Notes under the pieces: generated by a model
The model's database searches: none
What the model was told of the DNA's origin: nothing
What the model saw: only the letters and a program-made list of their open reading frames with translations
In this document: in pieces, positions 33,601-38,941 of the stretch
Position numbering within the stretch: position 1 is the first letter of the stretch
How the letters are laid out: every line of letters begins with the position of its first letter
Translations under genes and position numbers: made by a program
Source: Bradyrhizobium sp. BTAi1
Lineage (GTDB): Bacteria > Pseudomonadota > Alphaproteobacteria > Rhizobiales > Xanthobacteraceae
Reading direction: 5' to 3'
Assembly (NCBI RefSeq): GCF_000015165.1
Contig: NC_009485.1
Span: 4,421,501 to 4,485,500, forward strand
Length of the DNA: 64,000 nucleotides

Positions 33601-34454
33601 GCGAGAAGATGCCGGATCGCCGCAAGGGCTACACCCAGAAGGCGGTCGTCGGCGGCCACAAGGTGTACTTGCGCACCGGCGAGTATGATGACGGCCGCCT
33701 CGGCGAGATCTTCATCGACATGCACAAGGAGGGCGCGGCGCTGCGCTCCTTCATCAACAACTTCGCCATCGCGGTGTCGCTGGGTCTCCAGTACGGCGTG
33801 CCGCTGGAGGAGTATGTCGACGCCTTCACCTTCACCCGCTTCGAGCCGGCCGGCCCCGTCCAGGGCAACGACTCGATCAAATACGCGACGTCGATCCTCG
33901 ACTACGTGTTCCGCGAGCTCGCCGTCAGCTACATGTCGCGCTTCGACCTCGCCCATGTCGACCCGTCCGAAAGCAATTTCGACGCGCTCGGCCGCGGCGT
34001 CGACGAAGGCAAGCCATCGGAGGACGGCCCGAGCCAGCAGGCCGCGAAATACGTCTCGCGCGGCCTGACCCGCTCCCGCACCGACAACCTCGTGGTGATG
34101 CGTGGCGGCTCCTCGTCGAGCACGGCGGCGGTCTCCGCTCCGCATGATGGCGCCCCGTCGGGCCGTGTCACCGCCCTCTCCGGCTCCCGTGCCGGCGACG
34201 CCATCGAAGGCGCCGTCGCCCTGAAGCAGGAAGCCCAACACGACCTCTCGCCCACCGAGAAGCTCGAAGCCCTGCAATGGAGCAAGGCCGGCACGGCCGC
34301 GACGCAAGTCGCCTCCAAGGCCGAACGCCGCGCCGAAGCCAAGGCCAAGGGCTACGAAGGCGAGATGTGCTCGGAGTGCGGGAACTTCACGCTGGTGCGG
34401 AACGGGACGTGCATGAAGTGCGATACGTGCGGAAGCACGACGGGGTGTTCGTAG
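30690..34454 (+). CDS. nrdJ: Vitamin B12-dependent (class II) ribonucleoside-diphosphate reductase
   Basis: The 1254-residue adenosylcobalamin-dependent reductase makes deoxyribonucleotides without an oxygen-dependent tyrosyl radical. Visible landmarks are the substrate-binding NSPQWFNTGLHW near residue 150, NPCSEYMFLDDTACNLASANL near 474 with the active-site region, PTGTIGLVMDCDTTGIEPDF, and a Cys-rich C-terminal tail (CSECGNFTLVRNGTCMKCDTCGSTTGCS) for zinc binding and thioredoxin re-reduction. A Lys/Glu-rich insert near FYEKPMAARATQ is typical of the long alphaproteobacterial form. ATG 30690 was preferred over an in-frame upstream ATG because MRIERRNTTEGQSPY matches the usual N-terminus. 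A strong terminator follows. Confidence 0.96.
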   Translation: MRIERRNTTEGQSPYAGIDFRLTTSEIKNPDGSVVFRLENVEIPEFWSQVASDVLAQKYFRKAGVAARLKKVEEESVPSWLWRSVPDTDALAALPETERYGSERSAKQVFDRLAGCWTYWGWKGNYFSSEEDAVAFYDELRFMLAKQMVAPNSPQWFNTGLHWAYGIDGPGQGHYYVDYKTGKLTKSKSSYEHPQPHACFIQGVEDDLVNDGGIMDLWVREARLFKYGSGTGSNFSRLRGEGEKLSGGGRSSGLMSFLKIGDRAAGAIKSGGTTRRAAKMVVVDADHPDIEAYIDWKVKEEQKVAALVTGSKINQKHLKAVMKACVNCEGSGDDCFDPEKNPALRREIKLARRALVPDNYIKRVIQFAKQGYKDIDFPIYDTDWDSEAYLTVSGQNSNNSVSLKDDFLRAVETDGDWSLIGRTNKKVVKTLKARDLWEKIGHAAWASADPGLHFNTTMNDWHTCKASGDIRASNPCSEYMFLDDTACNLASANLLTFYNTETKHFDVGAYEHLCRLWTVVLEISVLMAQFPSKAIAELSYEFRTLGLGYANIGGLLMTMGLSYDSKEGRALCGALSAIMTGIAYKTSAEMAGELGPFPGYKKNAAHMLRVIRNHRRAAKGEATGYEALSVNPVPLDHAHCPQVSLVSHAIQAWDDALALGEVNGYRNAQVTVVAPTGTIGLVMDCDTTGIEPDFALVKFKKLAGGGYFKIINRAVPAALRVLGYRESEIAEIEAYAVGHGSLSNAPGVNATTLKAKGFTDEAIAKVEKALPTAFDIKFVFNKWTLGEDFIVKQLGVSADAIAAPNFELLSAIGFTKREIEAANVHICGAMTVEGAPHLKAEHYAVFDCANPCGKIGKRYLSVESHIRMMAAAQPFISGAISKTINMPNDATVEDCKAAYLLSWKLALKANALYRDGSKLSQPLNSQLIADDEDEDDAVESFYEKPMAARATQVSEKIVEKLVERIVVMREREKMPDRRKGYTQKAVVGGHKVYLRTGEYDDGRLGEIFIDMHKEGAALRSFINNFAIAVSLGLQYGVPLEEYVDAFTFTRFEPAGPVQGNDSIKYATSILDYVFRELAVSYMSRFDLAHVDPSESNFDALGRGVDEGKPSEDGPSQQAAKYVSRGLTRSRTDNLVVMRGGSSSSTAAVSAPHDGAPSGRVTALSGSRAGDAIEGAVALKQEAQHDLSPTEKLEALQWSKAGTAATQVASKAERRAEAKAKGYEGEMCSECGNFTLVRNGTCMKCDTCGSTTGCS

Positions 34455-34528
34455 TCGTCCGTCCCAAGGAACACTGCCTCGAAATACCGCTCTCAATACT
34501 TCAAGAAATCTCCATTGCACAGCCGAGT

Positions 34529-34560
34529 AACTCCCGCGCAAAATCTGCGCGGGAGTTTTT
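34529..34560 (+). terminator. Strong Rho-independent terminator after nrdJ
   Basis: A 12-bp stem AACTCCCGCGCA/TGCGCGGGAGTT with loop AAATC runs into a five-T tract, 75 bases after the nrdJ stop. It marks the edge between the high-GC backbone and the AT-richer island that follows. Confidence 0.92.
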
Positions 34561-34628
34561 GTGCAAGAGCCGCAACACGGAACCGCGAGGTCGTCCGCTC
34601 TCGCGCGCAACGCTAGGAGCAAAAGTCA

Positions 34629-35432
34629 ATGGCACCGCTACACATCGAACCTGCTCTTGGCCTCGCTTCCTTCAATTGCCCTACGTGCGGCGCTCTCGCT
34701 CAACAATTTTGGTTTAAGCCATTTTGCGACTACTACCCAAAAGATCAAAAGCCATGCACTCCTGCCAGCGACGTCCTCGATCAAATTCGATCAAATGCGA
34801 TCTACGATTCAGAGATGAAGAGAACCGTGGAGGAGTTCTTTCGAAAGCGATTAACCAAAAAGCCCTTCTTCGAACAGAAGGAGACTACCGCTTACTTGAA
34901 TCTGCGCCTTGAGAACTGCGAAGTAAGCAGCTGCTACAGCTGCAATTCGTTGGCAATCTGGGTCTATGACCAGTTGGCCTTCCCTCATACGAGATTCGGG
35001 GCAGAACCAAATTCTGACTTGGACGACGACATAAAGCTTGACTTCCTAGAAGCTGCCAAAATTGTCGACCTCTCACCGCGAGGCGCGGCGGCATTGCTGA
35101 GGCTATGTGTTCAGAAGATCTGCATTCAGCTCGGCGAGCCCGGCAAGAACATCGATACAGACATCGGCAGTCTGGTCAAAAAGGGACTAGAGCCGGCAGT
35201 TCAGCAGGCACTCGACATCGTTCGGGTGATAGGTAACGAGGCGGTTCACCCTGGGCAAATAGACCTGCGGGACGACCGAGATACCGCGCTGAAGCTATTC
35301 CGCCTGATCAACATCATTGCTGAAGCGATGATATCTCGACCGAAGCAGATTGCTGAACTTTATGGCAGCCTTCCGCCAACCAAGTTGCAAGCAATTGAGA
35401 AGAGAGATTTAGCGAAGCCGAAGAAGGCGTAG
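34629..35432 (+). CDS. Zinc-ribbon DUF4145-domain protein (HEPN-like), in AT-rich island
   Basis: The 267-residue protein has paired cysteines that suggest a zinc ribbon (C17-P-T-C20 and C102-Y-S-C105, with C97) and a C-terminal DUF4145 domain (about 140-245). The domain starts FLEAAKIVDLSPRGAAALLRLCVQKIC and carries the family signature R199-VIGNEAV-H207. DUF4145 is, as I recall, a HEPN-type helical fold often attached to restriction and abortive-infection proteins. An AGGAGC ribosome site precedes the ATG. Codon use is clearly less GC-biased than in neighbours (many AAT, TAT, CTA codons), a sign of recent acquisition. It converges on a PD-(D/E)XK-like gene 79 bases away. Confidence 0.78.
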   Translation: MAPLHIEPALGLASFNCPTCGALAQQFWFKPFCDYYPKDQKPCTPASDVLDQIRSNAIYDSEMKRTVEEFFRKRLTKKPFFEQKETTAYLNLRLENCEVSSCYSCNSLAIWVYDQLAFPHTRFGAEPNSDLDDDIKLDFLEAAKIVDLSPRGAAALLRLCVQKICIQLGEPGKNIDTDIGSLVKKGLEPAVQQALDIVRVIGNEAVHPGQIDLRDDRDTALKLFRLINIIAEAMISRPKQIAELYGSLPPTKLQAIEKRDLAKPKKA

Positions 35433-35511
35433 ACGGGATTAAGCGGTTGGCACCGTCGCACTCACGTATTTCTCATCGCTAAAGCTCCCGTCGGAGCACC
35501 ACGCTGCCTTT

Positions 35512-36012
35512 TTAGTCCGCTGGAGAACAGACAATTTCCGACCGGCCAATAGCTGATACTGCTATTTTTAGTTTTCCCAACGTGGTCCTTGCAGAATAGT
35601 TGCGCTGAGCCGGCGTACCCCATGTCTTCAACAGGAATGGGATATCTAGCTCAAATGCGTGCTGCATAATCGGCCGACCGTCTTCCCCAATATCCCAAGC
35701 CAAACAATATGCGACATGGGCTTCGGCCGAGTGCTTACTAAAATCAAACATTAGAGCGTCTTTCCATTGGCCGATCAGACGTGACTTGACTTCAATGAAG
35801 TGATGGCCAGCGAGGATGTCGTGACCTCTTGTTCCGGGAGAGCGGCGTTTGCCCCCGACATAGCTGGCTATGACTACCTCTGACAACTCGCCTAAGGCAG
35901 CAGACTTTGTTTCACGGGACTCAAAATACTTATTCAATGTAGCTAGTGCATCGATTGCTTCTTTAAAATGAGGCAAATGCGCCAGCAGGTGATTTGTGAC
36001 GTCGTTGACCAT
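35512..36012 (-). CDS. Putative PD-(D/E)XK-fold nuclease, in AT-rich island
   Basis: The 166-residue protein has no match I can name, but shows the core PD-(D/E)XK pattern. A helix carries Glu42/Glu45 (LGELSEVVIASY), a strand has Asp65 (GHDILAG) and then the E74-V-K76 dyad in HHFIEVKSRL, spaced as in type II restriction enzymes and transposon or phage nucleases. A basic loop GGKRRSPGTRG precedes the Asp and could touch DNA. The Asp-to-Glu distance of nine residues fits the fold. Codon use is AT-rich like the facing DUF4145 gene. No methyltransferase lies alongside. Its promoter has a consensus TATAAT at 36047-36052. Restriction or abortive defence is inference. Confidence 0.65.
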   Translation of the reverse strand: MVNDVTNHLLAHLPHFKEAIDALATLNKYFESRETKSAALGELSEVVIASYVGGKRRSPGTRGHDILAGHHFIEVKSRLIGQWKDALMFDFSKHSAEAHVAYCLAWDIGEDGRPIMQHAFELDIPFLLKTWGTPAQRNYSARTTLGKLKIAVSAIGRSEIVCSPAD

Positions 36013-36046
36013 AGGGACACCGATTTTCGTCTTATTGCGATCTCGG

Positions 36047-36052
36047 ATTATA
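36047..36052 (-). promoter_or_regulatory. Consensus -10 element before the PD-(D/E)XK-like gene
   Basis: TATAAT on the minus strand lies 35 bases before the start codon within an AT-rich stretch. A perfect sigma70-type -10 is uncommon in this high-GC background and fits recent acquisition; no clear -35 is visible. Confidence 0.4.
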
Positions 36053-36108
36053 TCAAGATTACTGTACAGATTAGCGAAGTAAATTTACCTACTTGACTGA
36101 TACCTCCC

Positions 36109-36633
36109 ATGCACCTCCACATCTTCTCCGATCTCCACGCCGATATGGCCGACATCAAGCCGATCAAGGCGCTGCCCGGGGTCGATGTGGTCGTGGTCGC
36201 CGGCGATGCCTGCGAGGGGGCGGTGAACGGGTTTGCGCGGCTGCGCGAGATCGTGGCCGAGGACGTGCCGATCGTCATGGTGATGGGCAACCATGAATAT
36301 TATCACCGCACCTACCCTGATGAGCTGAAGCTGGCGCGCGCCGAGGCGGCGCGGTTCGGGGTGCATCTCCTGGAGAGCGAGGCGGTCGTGCTCGCGGGCG
36401 TACGCTTTGCGGGCGCCACGCTGTGGACCGACTATGCGATCTTCGGCCCCGGCAGCGAGGCGGAGGCCATGGCCGCCTGCGGGGACACGATGCACGACCA
36501 CCGCTGCATCATCTGGCAGGACGAGCCGTGGCTGCGGTTCACGCCGCGGGAGGCGCTCGGCCTGCACCTGACATCGCGCACCTGGCTCACGGACCTCTTG
36601 GGAATTACGGTGACGCTGCACTTTACTGACTGA
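36109..36633 (+). pseudogene. Metallophosphoesterase truncated at its C-terminal half
   Basis: The 174-residue frame begins like a calcineurin-type phosphoesterase: metal ligands in FSDLHAD (D-x-H), AGDACEG (GD) and VMGNHEYYHR (GNHE), followed by the cap region YAIFGPGSEAEAMAACGDTMHDHRCI. Full-length relatives continue after the ESRTWL-like segment with a TH(H) motif and a GHxH motif that complete the di-metal site. Here the frame diverges after SRTWLTDLL into an unrelated tail (GITVTLHFTD) and stops. About 80-100 residues and two metal ligands are missing, so activity is unlikely. The break near 36597 lies beside an intergenic repeat and 600 bases from the AT-rich island. Confidence 0.72.
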
Positions 36634-36657
36634 TCCGCATTGTCTGACCTCATCCGG

Positions 36658-36684
36658 CATGACCGGGTTCAGACCCCGGCCATG
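36658..36684. repeat. Palindromic intergenic repeat
   Basis: CATG-A-CCGGG-TTCAGAC-CCCGG-C-CATG is a nearly perfect 27-base palindrome between the truncated phosphoesterase and the 3' end of an SDR gene. I recall similar CCCGGCCATG palindromes dispersed in Bradyrhizobium genomes. It could also end transcription of the SDR gene. Confidence 0.55.
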
Positions 36685-36701
36685 ACGGACGATTCCCTCG
36701 C

Positions 36702-37454
36702 TCAGCGCAACCCGCCCGTCACGTGCAGCGTCTCACCGGTGACATAGGACGCATCATCCGAGGCGAAGAACGCGACGGCGGCGGCGATCTCCGCGGCCTT
36801 GCCGACGCGGCCGAGCGGCGTGGTGGATTCGATCCATTTGCGCATGTCGCCCTCGTGCAAGCCTGCCGCGACGACGCCTTCGGTCACGATCATGCCGGGA
36901 TTGACGGTGTTGACGCGGATCTTGCGCGGCGCGAGCTCCTTGGACAGCACCGCGGAGATCGCGTCGACCGCCGCCTTGGTCGCGCTGTAGACGGCGGTGT
37001 TCGGCGGCGTCAGCGTCGAGACGCCGGAGGAGATGTTGACGATGCTGCCGCCCGCCGGATTGAAATGCCGCGCGGCTTCCTGCGACACCAGCAACAGGCC
37101 GAGCACGTTGAGATCGAACTGGCTGTGGAAATGCTCCGGCGTGATGCCGTCCAGCGGCGCGAAGGCGTAGACGCCGGCATTGTTGACGAGGATGTCGATC
37201 GGGCCGAATGCCTTGACGGTCTCGGCGACCACGCCCTTCACCTGGCCGGCATCGGTCAAATTGCCGCCGACGGCGACCGCCTTGCCGCCCTTGGCGGCGA
37301 TCGCGGCCACCACGCGTTCAGCGCCCGCTTTGCTGGCGCTGTAATTGACGGCGACCGCGGCTCCTTCCGCCGCCAGCCGCGCCGCGATCTCGGCGCCGAT
37401 CCCCTTGGATGCGCCGGTCACCAGCGCCACCTTGCCTTCGAGTCTCCTGGTCAT
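36702..37454 (-). CDS. FabG-like short-chain dehydrogenase/reductase
   Basis: The 250-residue classical SDR shows TGASKGIGAEIAARLAAEGAAVAVNYSASKAGAE (the Ser/Lys after beta-2 suggests NADPH), NNAGVYAF, catalytic Ser in NISSGVSTL, Tyr-x3-Lys in VYSATKAAVDA, and the C-terminal YVTGETLHVTGG. It resembles 3-oxoacyl-ACP reductase or glucose 1-dehydrogenase type enzymes; substrate unknown. It is divergent from an ArsR-type regulator with a long palindrome in the 89-base gap, so I infer that the regulator controls it. Confidence 0.92.
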   Translation of the reverse strand: MTRRLEGKVALVTGASKGIGAEIAARLAAEGAAVAVNYSASKAGAERVVAAIAAKGGKAVAVGGNLTDAGQVKGVVAETVKAFGPIDILVNNAGVYAFAPLDGITPEHFHSQFDLNVLGLLLVSQEAARHFNPAGGSIVNISSGVSTLTPPNTAVYSATKAAVDAISAVLSKELAPRKIRVNTVNPGMIVTEGVVAAGLHEGDMRKWIESTTPLGRVGKAAEIAAAVAFFASDDASYVTGETLHVTGGLR

Positions 37455-37481
37455 CTTGCTCTCCTTGCGCCGCGGCGCTCA

Positions 37482-37512
37482 TTCAATTGTTCAGAACTAG
37501 TGAACTATTGAA
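37482..37512. promoter_or_regulatory. Palindromic operator between SDR and ArsR-type regulator
   Basis: TTCAAT-T-GTTCA-GAACTAG-TGAAC-T-ATTGAA has 11 of 12 paired positions complementary across 31 bases. It sits 28 bases from the SDR start and 32 bases from the regulator start, the right place for an autoregulated ArsR/SmtB-type repressor controlling both genes. Confidence 0.72.
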
Positions 37513-37543
37513 CCGGCGCAAGGGCGTCGCTATATGATTTTTC

Positions 37544-37855
37544 ATGGCGCCCTTGTTTCACCCCTCGCGGGAGGACATCACATTGGCCGGCGTGCTCTCG
37601 GCGCTGGCCGATCCGATGCGGCTGCGCATCGTCAAGAGCCTGATGCAGCAGAACGACTGCATGTCCTGCATCGAGGCCGCCCCCTGCCCCGATATTCCCA
37701 AATCGACGCTGTCGAACCATTTCCGGATCCTGCGCGAGGCCGGCCTGATCCAGACCACCAAAAAAGGCGTCGAACACCGCAACGTCGTGCGCGAGGCCGA
37801 CATCAACGCCCGGTTTCCGAAGCTGCTGAAGACGATCGTCGGCTATGCCGAGTAA
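37544..37855 (+). CDS. ArsR-family winged-helix regulator
   Basis: The 103-residue protein has the ArsR/SmtB fold: LAGVLSALADPMRLRIVKSLM, recognition helix IPKSTLSNHFRILREAGLI and wing TTKKGVEHRNVV. Three Cys lie just before the recognition helix (NDCMSC and APCPD), a place where some ArsR proteins bind thiol-reactive ligands, but the classical ELCVCDL metal box is absent. It probably represses the divergent SDR gene and itself through the palindrome between them. The inducer is unknown; an electrophile or quinone sensed by the Cys residues is one possibility. Confidence 0.9.
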   Translation: MAPLFHPSREDITLAGVLSALADPMRLRIVKSLMQQNDCMSCIEAAPCPDIPKSTLSNHFRILREAGLIQTTKKGVEHRNVVREADINARFPKLLKTIVGYAE

Positions 37856-37926
37856 CCGCAGCGGAGAGCGTGCCAAGGCGCGCGGCTGACCAGCCGCCCG
37901 GCTTTTCACCCTCGCATGTCATGCAT

Positions 37927-37980
37927 CGTCATTGCGAGCGAAGCGAAGCAATCCGGGGCCGGCAAAGACTCTGGATTGAT
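37927..37980. repeat. Dispersed intergenic repeat remnant
   Basis: The segment CGTCATTGCGAGCGAAGCG...AAGCAATCC, followed 12 bases later by ACTCTGGATTG, looks like one arm and part of the other of a palindromic element that I recall as very common between genes in Bradyrhizobium. The second full arm is missing here, so it is a decayed copy. Confidence 0.55.
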
Positions 37981-38025
37981 GAGCTCCGCGCGCAACAACG
38001 GAGACAGGTCGCGGTCGCGCCGCCG

Positions 38026-38262
38026 CTACTTCTCCTCCTCCATCGTCACCGCCACGGCGCCCACCGCCGACAGGCGGACCTTGCCGCCTTCGATGTCCGC
38101 CACGAGGCCCTTGTCGATGAAGTGATGATGCCCCTTGTGGCTGCCCTCGCCGCTGTCCTTCCTGGTCAGCTTGATGCGGTTGCCTTCGACGCGGTCGACG
38201 GTGCCGACATGCGCGCCGTCGGCGCCGATGACTTCCATGTGTTCCCTGATGTCCTGCATCAT
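38026..38262 (-). CDS. DUF2171-domain protein
   Basis: The 78-residue protein is essentially one DUF2171 domain: DIREHMEVIGADGAHVGTVDRVEGNRIKLTR, then KGHHHFIDKGLVADIEGGKVRLS. It resembles a small PRC-barrel-like beta fold, cytosolic, function unknown. Start ATG 38262 has GGAG 6 bases upstream. Longer in-frame starts at 38319 and 38448 were rejected because they would lie on or beyond an EcfG-like promoter on the same strand (38302-38326). His-rich and acidic composition fits a stress or metal-related role, which is speculative. Confidence 0.82.
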   Translation of the reverse strand: MMQDIREHMEVIGADGAHVGTVDRVEGNRIKLTRKDSGEGSHKGHHHFIDKGLVADIEGGKVRLSAVGAVAVTMEEEK

Positions 38263-38301
38263 GGAGCGCTCCGTGGCTGATGCTCTGGGTCGAGTTGCGT
38301 C

Positions 38302-38326
38302 AACCGGCGGATCGGGCATGGGTTCC
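38302..38326 (-). promoter_or_regulatory. EcfG-type promoter candidate for the DUF2171 gene
   Basis: On the minus strand GGAAC (38326-38322), 16 bases, then GGTT (38305-38302): one mismatch from GGAAC-N16-CGTT. Transcription would start about 33 bases before ATG 38262. Confidence 0.5.
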
Positions 38327-38479
38327 TTGCGACGCCTGCGCAACACGGAGGCGTGGACCGGCCCCGCCACGCGCGGAGAGGCCATGCGCATGAACGCCGA
38401 TTTCCAGCGTCGTCTCAAGCTGATTTGCCCTGTCCAGCACTTCGGCAAACACTAAACCTATTTCGCCGTTACCGAATTC

Positions 38480-38880
38480 GTGATTGTCTGGCGGCATCCC
38501 GGCCCGCCGAGAGGGGCGCATCGCGATCGTCACGAGACGTGGGGCCGGAGATGCGGTGGCCGTGGACGGGCTGCAGCGGGCGTGGTGCTCGCCGACGAAC
38601 AGCCATTTGCGGACGTGAAGACGCGTGGTCCTGGCGCCCCAAGGCTGGCACCCCGAGGCTGGCACCAAATCCGCGGGGGATGATGATCCCGCTGATGACG
38701 GTGGCTACAAGCCGGACACCGGGGAGCGCGCCATAAGCGTGAAAACCATCGCGGGGAATGCCGAGAGGCCATGGGCGCGGCCGGCGCCCGGCATTCCCCG
38801 CGCCCTCTTCTCACGAGGGGCAATTCGGAGCACGCCTCGGCGCCGCGGGACCGCTTTCCTTTGTCAGCCTGCGCTGATCC
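38480..38880. repeat. Probable long dispersed Bradyrhizobiaceae repeat
   Basis: This 400-base stretch without a credible gene has the texture of a dispersed repeat I recall from Bradyrhizobium, Nitrobacter and Rhodopseudomonas genomes. In those copies, GAGCGCGCCATAAGCGTGAAA and a large hairpin follow a GTGGTCCTGGCGCC segment. The hairpin here has 12-bp perfect arms GCGGGGAATGCC/GGCATTCCCCGC (38751-38762 and 38790-38801). It is often mis-annotated as Arg-rich hypothetical proteins. The short tandem GGCTGGCACC (38642-38666) is visible within it. Copy number could not be checked. Confidence 0.45.
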
Positions 38881-38941
38881 GCCCACGCCGCTGTTTGTCA
38901 ATGTCAGGACGAGGTGAGGACGGCGCGCGCGACCTGTCGCC

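Noticed and set aside
34629..36012. Complete restriction-modification system in the AT-rich island
   Set aside because: Only a nuclease-like protein is present; no methyltransferase or specificity motifs are found on either strand nearby.
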